A DNA stretch of 42,385 bases from Alphaproteobacteria bacterium. GTDB lineage: Bacteria > Pseudomonadota > Alphaproteobacteria > UBA8366. The DNA lies in contig JASLSL010000203.1 of assembly GCA_030743445.1 (NCBI GenBank), positions 1 to 42,385 of the forward strand, read 5' to 3'. The position numbers and the translations under genes are program-made. Shown here in pieces: positions 1 to 10,200 of this stretch. Below the pieces are notes generated by a model. It did no database searches and was not told where the DNA came from. It saw only the letters and a list, made by a program, of their open reading frames with translations. The first letter of the stretch is position 1, and every line of letters starts with the position of its first letter.

Positions 1-312
1 ACCTCCTACACCCTCGCCAAGGCCGGGCTCTGGACCCTGACCCGGACCCTGGCGCTGTCGCTGGCGCCGCGCATCCGGGTCGCCGCGATCGGCCCGGGCC
101 CGACACTGAAGAGCGCACGCCAGACCGAGGAACAGTTCGAGCGCCAGCAGGAGTCGGTGCCGCTCGGCCACGGTCCCTCGCTCGAGGAGATCTGCGCCGC
201 GGTCCGGTTCATCATCGCCGCCCCCTCCTTCACCGGCCAGATGATCGCGCTGGACGGCGGCGAGCATCTCGGCTGGCGGCGTCCGGCGGGTGCGGAACCA
301 GTCGTCGAGTAA
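1..312 (+). CDS. SDR family oxidoreductase, C-terminal part (5' end outside window)
   Basis: Frame 1 is open from the first base to TAA at 310-312 (103 codons). It begins inside the active site of a short-chain dehydrogenase/reductase: Tyr3 and Lys7 form the YxxxK catalytic pair. It continues through the helix and strand after it (IRVAAIGPGP, the usual V-x-PG loop of the family), a variable substrate lid, and the closing FTGQMIALDGGEH segment typical of the SDR C-terminus. The N-terminal Rossmann nucleotide site lies outside the window, so NAD versus NADP preference and substrate cannot be judged. The PGP loop and downstream uvrC recall SDR/pteridine-reductase-like genes next to uvrC in alphaproteobacteria, but this is only a contextual hint. 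Confidence 0.85.
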   Translation, partial: TSYTLAKAGLWTLTRTLALSLAPRIRVAAIGPGPTLKSARQTEEQFERQQESVPLGHGPSLEEICAAVRFIIAAPSFTGQMIALDGGEHLGWRRPAGAEPVVE

Positions 313-722
313 GTCCTCGACCTCGCCTCGAGCCGGAAAATCGGGAGCCAACTATCTCTCACAAAAGGATTCTTTCTGCCGGACCCGCGCCGGAGTTGTG
401 CACAGCGATAATTTGGCGACTCGGGGGCATCCTCTAGATTGGAATCCCTCTAAACTTAACCATTTAGTAACTCTTGACTAAACAAAAAATTTTGTAAATC
501 AATGAGTTAACGAAATTGCCTAATTTTTGTGCATTTAGGTCCAGGTCCAAGGTTTCCGGCACATGATGCCCGAGGGACAGGGATATCTACAGAGTTATCC
601 ACATGATTCGTGGATAGTTCACGATATCGTCACCACCGCGTGCAATCGCGAATCGGTATTCAACCGACGCAACTCGGCCGGCGTGCATTGACCTCGCCGC
701 CGGACGCGCCAAGATAGCCTTC
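313..722. other. Intergenic region with AT-rich core and DnaA-box-like sites
   Basis: There is no convincing gene in these 410 bases. Positions 451-540 are only about one quarter G+C, in sharp contrast with the GC-rich surroundings. Inside the region are TTTAGT/ACTAAA arms (463-468, 477-482), a CtrA-like TTAA-N7-GTAAC at 456-471, and farther right an exact DnaA box TTATCCACA (595-603) facing a second imperfect box (609-617). The layout, an easily melted tract next to opposed DnaA sites, recalls replication origins or DnaA-controlled promoters. The promoter of uvrC should also lie here. Origin function is not shown. Confidence 0.6.
595..617. promoter_or_regulatory. Opposed DnaA-box pair (TTATCCACA / CGTGGATAG)
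   Basis: TTATCCACA at 595-603 matches the consensus DnaA box exactly. TATCCAC (596-602) and GTGGATA (610-616) form a perfect 7-bp inverted repeat with a 7-nt spacer, so a second box with two mismatches lies on the other strand. A dimeric regulator with the same half-site is an alternative reading. Confidence 0.5.
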
Positions 723-2645
<1,923 letters not shown>

Positions 2646-2711
2646 TATCCTTGCCCCGCCGGCCGCACCGAGGGGGTCGGGCGCGCGGCGGGGTGGAAAA
2701 CCACTGAACCG

Positions 2712-3335
2712 ATGCTGACCAGCCTTCCCAATCTGCTGACCCTATCGCGGATCCTCGTGATTCCACCGATCGTCGCGCTCTTTTGGATCGACGGCGAGGG
2801 TGCGCGCTGGGCCGCCCTGTTGCTTTACGCCGCGGCCTGCGTCACCGATTTCTTCGATGGCTATGCGGCGCGCACGATGGGCCAGATATCGCGTCTCGGC
2901 CGATTCCTCGACCCGGTGGCGGACAAAATCCTCGTTTCCTCGGTCATTTTGCTGCTCTGCGCCTTCGACCGCGTGACCGGGCTGCTGATCCTGCCGGCGC
3001 TGGTGATCCTGGTGCGCGAGATCCTGGTCTCGGGCCTGCGCGAGTTCCTGGCCGAGGTCAAGGTCGGCATGCCGGTCAGCAGCCTCGCCAAGTGGAAGAC
3101 CACGATTCAGATGTTCGCGCTCGGATTCTTGATCATCGGCGACGCCTCGCCGGGCTGGATACCCTCGGAGGCGATCGGCGCGATCGGTCTCTGGGCCGCC
3201 GCCCTGTTGACCCTGGTCACCGGCTACGACTATCTGCACGCCGGCCTCCAGCATCTGACCGCGGACAGCCCGGCGCAAGGCAAGGACGCGACTCCGGCCC
3301 GCGTCGCCGCCGAGCCGGCCAAACCGGCGGAATAA
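2712..3335 (+). CDS. pgsA: CDP-diacylglycerol--glycerol-3-phosphate 3-phosphatidyltransferase
   Basis: This inner-membrane enzyme makes phosphatidylglycerol phosphate from CDP-diacylglycerol and glycerol 3-phosphate, the committed step to phosphatidylglycerol and cardiolipin. The 207-residue protein has the complete CDP-alcohol phosphotransferase signature D-x2-DG-x2-AR-x8-G-x3-D-x3-D: Asp46, Asp49, Gly50, Arg54, Gly63, Asp67, Asp71. Several hydrophobic stretches (about 5-25, 33-45, 85-110, 132-150, 155-172) fit a polytopic protein. The tail after about residue 183 is hydrophilic and rich in Ala and Pro. It follows uvrC by 66 bases and starts the run leading into the Moco genes. The uvrC-pgsA-moaDE order is familiar in alphaproteobacteria. 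Confidence 0.95.
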   Translation: MLTSLPNLLTLSRILVIPPIVALFWIDGEGARWAALLLYAAACVTDFFDGYAARTMGQISRLGRFLDPVADKILVSSVILLLCAFDRVTGLLILPALVILVREILVSGLREFLAEVKVGMPVSSLAKWKTTIQMFALGFLIIGDASPGWIPSEAIGAIGLWAAALLTLVTGYDYLHAGLQHLTADSPAQGKDATPARVAAEPAKPAE

Positions 3336-3357
3336 CCGGCAAGCCGGGTGACGCCAT

Positions 3358-3879
3358 ATGCAGATTTTCGGCCTCGCGGGGTGGAGCGGCAGCGGCAAAA
3401 CGACGCTGATGGTGCGCCTGGTGCCCGAATTCGTCGCCCGCGGGCTCACGGTGTCGACCGTGAAGCACGCGCATCACGATTTCGACATCGACCAGCCGGG
3501 CAAGGATTCCTACGAGCACCGCAAGGCGGGCGCCACCGAGGTGATGGTCACGGCGACCAACCGCTGGGCGCTGATGCACGAGAACCGCGGCACGCCGGAG
3601 CCCAGCGTCGAGGAATTGATCGGCCGGATGGTGCCCGTCGACCTGTTGCTCATCGAGGGGTTCAAGGACCACGAGCACGACAAGCTGGAGGTCCACCGGC
3701 CGGCGCTCGACAAGCCGCTCCTGGCGCGCGAGGACGGCCGCGTCGTCGCGGTGGCGAGCGACGCACCGATTGCGGACCTCGATTTGCCGGTCCTCGACCT
3801 TGACGACGTCGGCGCGATCGCCGATTTCATCGTGGAGCACTGCGGTTTGAGCGAGCAGAGGCGTCATGGCGCAGCTTAG
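3358..3879 (+). CDS. mobB: Molybdopterin-guanine dinucleotide biosynthesis adaptor protein MobB
   Basis: MobB is a GTP-binding P-loop protein that assists MobA in converting Mo-molybdopterin to its guanine dinucleotide form. The 173-residue protein opens with a Walker A loop GWSGSGKTT (residues 8-16), followed by the MobB-type stretch TVKHAHHDFDID with clustered His and Asp, and the later DLLLIEGFKDHEHDKLEVHR segment (Walker B region and family signature). The start is the ATG at 3358, 22 bases after pgsA. It overlaps moeA by 14 bases in another frame, which suggests translational coupling. No mobA gene is seen in this window. Confidence 0.95.
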   Translation: MQIFGLAGWSGSGKTTLMVRLVPEFVARGLTVSTVKHAHHDFDIDQPGKDSYEHRKAGATEVMVTATNRWALMHENRGTPEPSVEELIGRMVPVDLLLIEGFKDHEHDKLEVHRPALDKPLLAREDGRVVAVASDAPIADLDLPVLDLDDVGAIADFIVEHCGLSEQRRHGAA

Positions 3880-5134
3880 CGACGACTGTTTCGACGAAGG
3901 CGGGCGGCTGATCACCACCGCCGAGGCGCTCGGCATCCTGGCCGACCGGATCACCCCGGTCGCCGAGACCGAGTCCGCCGGGTTGCGCGACGCCGTCGGA
4001 CGCATTCTCGCCGAGGACATCACCGCCCCCTTCCATGTCCCGCCCTACGACAACTCGGCGGTCGATGGCTACGCGGTCTATTTCGACGATCTCCATGGCG
4101 AGATGGTGACCGAGCTGCCGGTCGGCGGACGCGCCGCGGCCGGCCATCCGCTCGGCCGCAAGGTCGAGCGCGGCGAAGCGATTCGCATCTTCACCGGTGC
4201 GCCGATGCCCGATGGTCCCGACACGGTGATGATGCAGGAGGACTGCCGCGAGGCCGGCGGCATCGTCGCGATCCCGCCCGGCATCCAGCGCGGCGCAAAC
4301 CGGCGCTCGGCCGGCGAGGACGTGACGCAAGGCAGCACCGTGCTGCACAAGGGCATGCGGCTGCGCCCCCAGGACATAGGCTTGGCGGCGTCGGTCGGAC
4401 GTACCGAGCTCGACCTCTACACGCCGCTCAATGTCACGTTGTTCTCGACCGGCGACGAGATACGCGAACCGGGGACCGAGCTGCCGGAAGGCTGCATTTT
4501 CGACTCCAACCGGTTTTCGACCATAGCGGCGCTCGGCCAGCTCGGCTGCCGTGTCACCGATCTCGGTATTCTGCCGGACGACCAGGAGGCGATCGGCAAG
4601 GCGCTCGATGCGGGCGCGGCCGAACACGATCTGGTCGTCACCTCCGGCGGCATGTCGGTCGGCGAGGAGGATCACGTGCGCGACGCGGTCGAGGCGCGCG
4701 GCTCGATCCACTTCTGGCGCCTCGCGATCAAGCCGGGACGGCCGGTGGCATTGGGCCAGATCGGCGTCGACGGCCGCACCGTTCCCTTCGTCGGCCTGCC
4801 CGGCAATCCAGTGGCGGCGATCGTGACCTTCCTGCTGGTCGCCCGGCCGCTGATCCTGCGGCTCGGCGGTGCGAGTCGGCTCGTCCCCCTGGTCTACCGG
4901 GTGCGCGCCGACTTCGCCCACAAGAAGAAGAAGGACCGCCGCGAGTTCATCCGCGCGCGGCTGACCACAGGGGCGGACGGCATCCCCCTGGCGCAGAAGT
5001 ACGGCGGCAGCGGCGCCGGCGTCCTGTCGTCGCTGGTTGGCGCCGACGGCCTGGTCGAGCTGCCGGAGGACATGACCAAGCTCGAATCGGGCGCTATGGT
5101 GGATTTCCTGCCGTTCAGCGAGGTCCTGGCATGA
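3866..5134 (+). CDS. moeA: Molybdopterin molybdotransferase MoeA
   Basis: MoeA inserts molybdate into adenylated molybdopterin, the last common step of Moco synthesis. At 422 residues it has the usual length. Seen in order are the N-terminal family segment PPYDNSAVDGYAV (about 52-64), RIFTGAPMPDGPDTVMMQE, the central MoCF-binding fold with FSTGDEI and TSGGMSVGEEDHVRD, the conserved KPGRPVALG and FVGLPGNPVAAIVTF loops, and the C-terminal beta-barrel domain. The start overlaps mobB, and the stop overlaps moaD by four bases (ATGA at 5131-5134), so the genes are very probably one transcript. Confidence 0.97.
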   Translation: MAQLSDDCFDEGGRLITTAEALGILADRITPVAETESAGLRDAVGRILAEDITAPFHVPPYDNSAVDGYAVYFDDLHGEMVTELPVGGRAAAGHPLGRKVERGEAIRIFTGAPMPDGPDTVMMQEDCREAGGIVAIPPGIQRGANRRSAGEDVTQGSTVLHKGMRLRPQDIGLAASVGRTELDLYTPLNVTLFSTGDEIREPGTELPEGCIFDSNRFSTIAALGQLGCRVTDLGILPDDQEAIGKALDAGAAEHDLVVTSGGMSVGEEDHVRDAVEARGSIHFWRLAIKPGRPVALGQIGVDGRTVPFVGLPGNPVAAIVTFLLVARPLILRLGGASRLVPLVYRVRADFAHKKKKDRREFIRARLTTGADGIPLAQKYGGSGAGVLSSLVGADGLVELPEDMTKLESGAMVDFLPFSEVLA

Positions 5135-5382
5135 AGATTCTCTATTTCGCCTGGCTCCGCCAGCAGACCGGAATCGACACAGAAGAGGTCGAGGCGCCGG
5201 GTGAGGTCACCGACGTCGCCGGGCTCCTGGACTGGCTCAAGACGCGCGGTCCGGGCCATGCGGCAGCGCTCGCCGACCTTTCGGCGGTCCGGGTCGCGGT
5301 CAACCAGGAATTCGCGGAGCTCGACGCGGAGGTGGCGCCCGGCGACGAGGTCGCGATTTTCCCGCCGATGACGGGAGGCTGA
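5131..5382 (+). CDS. moaD: Molybdopterin synthase sulfur carrier subunit MoaD
   Basis: MoaD is the small ubiquitin-fold subunit that carries a C-terminal thiocarboxylate used to convert cyclic pyranopterin monophosphate to molybdopterin. The 83-residue length fits, and the protein ends in the required Gly-Gly (FPPMTGG). The sequence VNQEFAELDAEVAPGDEVAIFPP is the standard strand and turn before the tail. It is translationally coupled to moeA by an ATGA overlap and lies one base before moaE, its catalytic partner. Confidence 0.97.
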   Translation: MKILYFAWLRQQTGIDTEEVEAPGEVTDVAGLLDWLKTRGPGHAAALADLSAVRVAVNQEFAELDAEVAPGDEVAIFPPMTGG

Positions 5383-5383
5383 G

Positions 5384-5866
5384 ATGGCGGTCCGGGTGCA
5401 GCGCGAGGACTTCGACCCGGGCAACGAGCTCGAACGGCTGAGCGCGGGCAATCACGACATCGGCGGCGTGGCGAGCTTCGTCGGCCTGGTGCGCGACGTG
5501 GCCGGCGGCGAGGAGGTCAGCGCCATGACCCTCGAGCACTACCCGGGCATGACCGAGAAGTTGCTGGCCGAGATCGAGGCCGAAGCGAACGAACGCTGGC
5601 CGCTCGAGGCGAGCCTGATCGTGCACCGCTACGGCCGGCTCGCGCCCGGCGACCGCATCGTCCTGGTGGCGACCGCGAGCGCCCACCGGCACGCGGCGCT
5701 CGAGTCCTGCCAGTTCCTGATCGACTGGCTGAAAACCAAGGCGCCGTTCTGGAAGCTTGAGGAATCGGGCTCGAGTGGTGAAAAATGGGTCGCGGCGCGG
5801 GCCACGGACGACCGGGCGGCGGCGCGCTGGAAGCAATCGAGCGACAAGGACGAAGCCGCGGAATAG
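5384..5866 (+). CDS. moaE: Molybdopterin synthase catalytic subunit MoaE
   Basis: MoaE is the large subunit of the MoaD2-MoaE2 synthase, adding two dithiolene sulfurs to the precursor. The 160-residue protein has the family landmarks: GGVASFVGLVRD near the N-terminus, LEHYPGMTEKLL, HRYGRLAPGD, and the active-site block KTKAPFWK with two lysines seven residues apart, as in E. coli MoaE Lys119 and Lys126, followed by EKWV. The ATG at 5384 lies directly after the moaD stop. The following small gene begins two bases after its stop. Confidence 0.97.
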   Translation: MAVRVQREDFDPGNELERLSAGNHDIGGVASFVGLVRDVAGGEEVSAMTLEHYPGMTEKLLAEIEAEANERWPLEASLIVHRYGRLAPGDRIVLVATASAHRHAALESCQFLIDWLKTKAPFWKLEESGSSGEKWVAARATDDRAAARWKQSSDKDEAAE

Positions 5867-5868
5867 AT

Positions 5869-6054
5869 ATGGCCGAGATCGTCAACCTCCGGGAGTTCCG
5901 CAAGAAGAAGACGCGCAAGCGAAAGGCGCGCCAGGCGGCGCGCAACCGCGCCAAGTCCGGCCGCTCCAAGACCGAGAAGCTGGAGGCTGAAAGCGAAAAC
6001 CGCCGCGACGCCGAGGCCCACGACGGCAAGCGCCTGGACGAAGACGAAAAATAG
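5869..6054 (+). CDS. DUF4169 family small basic protein
   Basis: A 61-residue, highly charged protein beginning MAEIVNLREFRKKK, the opening typical of DUF4169 proteins, which occur mainly in alphaproteobacteria and have no known function. The N-terminal two thirds are rich in Arg and Lys (RKKKTRKRKARQAARNRAK); the end turns acidic (DEDEK). There is no signal peptide or membrane segment. The chosen ATG is 2 bases after moaE. A longer reading from 5785 would overlap moaE in another frame and adds residues unlike the family. The strongly basic part suggests nucleic-acid or ribosome contact, which is inference only. Confidence 0.8.
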   Translation: MAEIVNLREFRKKKTRKRKARQAARNRAKSGRSKTEKLEAESENRRDAEAHDGKRLDEDEK

Positions 6055-7226
6055 TGCCCCTTTCCGGCATCTTCAGTTACGCCCCGATCGACCGCGTCGT
6101 CTACGGCATGCCGTTCGCCGAGGCCGCCCGCATCGAGGCCGAGCGGTTGGCCGCATCCCGGGTTTTCGTCCTGGCGAGCGGCACCCTGGCACGCGAGACC
6201 AACCGCATGGCCGAGCTCGAGGCCGTGCTCGGCGGCCGCTACGCCGGCCTCTATGCCGAGTTTCGCCCCCACGTGCAGCGCGACGACGTGATCGCCGCGA
6301 CAGCGGCGGCACGCGACGCGAAGGCCGACCTGATCCTCACCCTTGGCGGTGGCACCCCGACCGACGGCGCCAAAATGGTGGCACTGTGCCTCGCCAACGA
6401 CGTCACCGAGATCGACCAGATCGACGGATTGCGCACCGTCAGCAACCCGGACGGCAGCAAGGTCCAGCCCGACCTGAAAACGCCCTTGGTGCGCTGCGTC
6501 TTTATCCCGACGACGCTGTCGGGCGGCGAGTTCAGCTCCGGCGCCGGCAGCACCGACCCCAGGGCCAAGGTCAAGCAGAGCTTCCGCCACCCGCTTTTGG
6601 CGCCGCACGCGGTGATCCTCGATCCCGAGATCACGTTGCCGACGCCGGAATGGCTGTGGCTCTCGACCGGCATCCGCGCGGTCGACCATGCGGTCGAGGA
6701 TATCTGCTCGATCGACGCCCAGCCCTATGTCGACGGCACCTCGACGCATGCGCTGAGGCTCCTGGGCCGCGGCCTGCCGCGCTGCAAGGAGGCCGGCGAC
6801 GACCTCGAGGCCCGGCTCGACTGTCAGATCGGAGCCTGGCTTTCGATGGCCGGCGTCGCGGCCGGGGTCAGCAAGGGGGCGAGCCACGCGATCGGCCACA
6901 TGCTGGGCGGTACGGCCGACGTGCCGCACGGCTACACCTCCTGTGTCATGCTGCCGAACGTGCTGCGCTGGAACCGCGAGATCAACGGCGACCAGCAGGC
7001 CTTAGTCAGCGAGGCGCTCGGCCGGCCGGGCGAGGACGCCGCCGACGTGGTCGCGGAACTGATCGCCGGCCTCGGTCTGCCGGGGCGCTTGCGCGACGTC
7101 GGCGTGACCAAGGATCAGTTCCAGGAGATCGCCGACGCCTCGATGCACGACCGCTGGATTCCGACCAACCCGCGCCCGATCGACGAGCCGGCGCAGGTAA
7201 TCGAAATCCTGGAGATGGCCTGGTAG
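6054..7226 (+). CDS. Iron-containing alcohol dehydrogenase (maleylacetate-reductase-like)
   Basis: A 390-residue type III metal-dependent dehydrogenase. The NAD(P)-binding loop GGGTPTDGAK (about 97-106) and the metal site are present: an Asp/His set around AVDHAVEDICS, and a downstream HAIGHMLGG...VPHGYTSCVMLP block with three histidines. The HxxxHxLGGxxxxxHG form and SCVMLPNVLRWN recall maleylacetate reductases of aromatic catabolism more than ethanol dehydrogenases, but no ring-cleavage genes lie nearby, so the substrate is open. The start is GTG at 6054, which shares a base with the preceding TAG (TAGTG). The internal ATG at 6108 would cut the first strand. Confidence 0.88.
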   Translation: MPLSGIFSYAPIDRVVYGMPFAEAARIEAERLAASRVFVLASGTLARETNRMAELEAVLGGRYAGLYAEFRPHVQRDDVIAATAAARDAKADLILTLGGGTPTDGAKMVALCLANDVTEIDQIDGLRTVSNPDGSKVQPDLKTPLVRCVFIPTTLSGGEFSSGAGSTDPRAKVKQSFRHPLLAPHAVILDPEITLPTPEWLWLSTGIRAVDHAVEDICSIDAQPYVDGTSTHALRLLGRGLPRCKEAGDDLEARLDCQIGAWLSMAGVAAGVSKGASHAIGHMLGGTADVPHGYTSCVMLPNVLRWNREINGDQQALVSEALGRPGEDAADVVAELIAGLGLPGRLRDVGVTKDQFQEIADASMHDRWIPTNPRPIDEPAQVIEILEMAW

Positions 7227-7230
7227 CACC

Positions 7231-10200
7231 ATGAACCGCCGCGACAGGCGCCGCGCCGCCCGCAAGGCGGCAAAGCAGGGCAAGGCCCCCGCCGCCAAAC
7301 CGGCCACGCCGAAGGCGGACGCGATGCTCGCCGAGGCGGTGGCGCACCATTCAGCGGGCCGTCTCGCGGACGCGGTGGCGATCTACGACCAGCTGCTCGG
7401 CGTCGACCCGGACCAGCCGGATGCGCTGCACCTCAAGGGCGTCGCGGTATTCCAGGCGGGCGAGGCGGAGGACGGCCTCGGTCTGATCGCCCGCGCGATC
7501 GAGCTTCGGCCGGACGTCGCAGACTACCACGCCAATCTCGGCAACATGTTGTGGACCCAGGGCCGGGCAGCGGAGGCGGAGGGACCGCTGGAGCGCGCGG
7601 TCGAGCTCAATCCGGATCATGCGGAGGCGCACAACAATCTCGGCAACACGCTGGAGGCGCTGGGTCGGGACGACGCGGCGTTGGAGCGCTTTGCCCGCGC
7701 AGTCGAGCTCAAGTCCGACTACGGGGACGCCCACGGTAACTACGGTATCTCGCTGCATCGCGCCGGACGGCTGAACGAGGCCGAGGCGATGCTGCGGCGG
7801 GCGCTCGAGCTCGATCCCGCCTCGGCGCAAGCGCACAACAACCTCGGCAATGCGCTGCGCGACCTCGCCCGCTTCGAGGAGGCCGAATCCCTGTTGCGCC
7901 GCGCCGTCGAGCTGAAGCCCGACTATGCCAACGCGCACTATAATCTCGGCATCGCGCTGTTCGACCAGCGCCGCCTGGAGGACGCCGAGGCGGCGCTGCG
8001 GCGCGCCTTGGCGCTCGATCCCGACAGCGTCGGGGCGCACAACAATCTCGCCGTGGTGCTCTCGGAACTGGGCCGGTACGAGGAGGCGGAGGACTCCGTG
8101 CGACGCGCCATCGACCTCGACCCGGAGCACGGCGAGGCGCACAACAACCTCGGCGTCGTGCTGCGCGGCCTCGGCCATTTCGAGGCGGCGGAGGACGCCT
8201 ACCGCCGGGCGCTGGCGCTCGATCCCGGCAACGCCGACGCGCACAGCAATCTGATCTTCGTGCTCGACTTCGGCGCGGACTACGACTTGGCGGAAAAACA
8301 GGCCGAGCGCCGACACTGGGCCGAGCAGCACGAAGCCCCGCTGGCAACCGAGATCCAGCCCCATTCGAACGATCGGAATCCGGACCGGCGGTTGCGCATC
8401 GGATACGTCTCGGCCGACTTCCGCCACCATTCCGCCGCCGCCTCATTCGGGCCGGTCCTGTTCAACCACGATCCGGAAAACTTCGAGGTTTTCTGTTACT
8501 CGTGCTCGGTGCGGGAGGACCATATGACGGACCGAATTCGGGATGCGGCGGCCGAATGGCGCGCCTGTTGGAGCGTCCCCGACGCCGCCGTGGCCGAACA
8601 GATTCGCGCCGACCGCATCGACGTGCTGGTCGATCTCTCGGGCCATTCGGCCGGCAACCGGCTGCTGGTCTTCGCGCGCAAACCCGCACCGGTGCAGGTC
8701 ACCGCCTGGGGGCACGCCACCGGCACCGGCCTCGAGACCATGGATCATTTCATGGCCGACCCGGTCTTCGTACCGCCCGAGGAGGAGTCGCTCTACGCCG
8801 AGAAGATCCATCACCTGCCCTCCGGGCTCGCCTACATGCCGCCCGAGGAATGCCCGGCGGTCGGCCCGCTGCCCGCGGAAGCCAACGGGTTCATTACCTT
8901 CGGCAGCTTCAACCGGCTCGACAAGGTTTCCGACGAGACGTTGGGGCTGTGGTCGGAAATTCTCGCGGCGGTGCCGAACTCGCGCCTGATGATCAAGGCG
9001 CAGTCGCTCGACAACGAGGCGATCCGCGGGCAATTCGGCGAACGGCTATTCGAGGCAGGCTTCGAGGAGAGCCGCGTCGACCTGATGGGCGGCAGCTCGC
9101 AGGTCCAACACTTGGACGCCCACAACCGGGTCGATATCGCGCTCGATCCGTTTCCCCACGGTGGCGGCATCACCACGATGGAGTCGCTGTGGATGGGAAC
9201 GCCGGTGGTGACCCTGCGCGGGCCGACCATCGCCGGACGTACTACCGCCTCGGCGCTGATCGTGCACGGTCTCGACCGCTTCATCGCCGAGACGACCGAC
9301 TCCTACCGCCATATCGCGGCGGAAGCGGCGGGCGACATCGACGAGTTGGCGCGCCTCAAGGCGTCGCTGCGCCAGACGGTCGCCACTTCGCCCGCCGGCG
9401 ATGCGGCGCAATACACCGCTGCGGTGGAAGCCGCCTACCGCGAGATGTGGCGCGAGTGGTGCGCCGCGAGGCCGGCGCCCGCCGTGAAACCCACGAAGCG
9501 CCGCCCGAAGAAGAAAAAGCGCAAGCGCGCCAAAAAACCAGTCGACCAGGCGCTGTTCGACACCGCGCGCGCGCATCACCATGCGGGCCGTCTCGCCGAG
9601 GCCGAGTTGATCTACGGCAACATCCTGGCCGACGATCCCGACAATGCCGACGCGATGCAGCTCAAGGGCGTACTCGCGCTGCAAGGCGGCAAGGCCGACG
9701 AGGCTCTCGCGCTGATCGAGTGCGCGATCGAACTCGAGCCCGGCGCCGCGATCTTTCACGGCAACCTCGGGTTCGCGCTGATCCATCTCGGCCGCAATGA
9801 GGACGCCGAGGCGGCGTTGCGCCGGGCGATCGACCTCGATCCGAAATACGCGCGCGCCCACAGCAATCTCAGCACGCTGCTGTGCGACAGCGCCCGCTTC
9901 GAGGAAGCCGAAGCTTCGATCCGCCGCGCCATCGAGCTCGAACCGGATCAGGCCGAGGCCTACAACAACCTCGGCGTCATCCTGCGCAACCGGGGCGAGT
10001 TCGACGCAGCACTCGAGGCGTTTCGCCAGGCGATGACGATCAACCCGGCCAACGCGCGGGCGCACAGCAACCTGATCTTCGTGATGGATTTCATCCCGGA
10101 CCGTGATTTAGCCGAACTGCAGGATGAGCGCCGGGACTGGAACCGGCGTTACGCCGCACCGCTGGCGCCCACCACCGAATTCCACGACAACGACCCGGAC

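Noticed and set aside
290..481. Small ORF after the SDR gene
   Set aside because: It overlaps the SDR end and runs into the AT-rich non-coding tract; sequence has no protein-like pattern.
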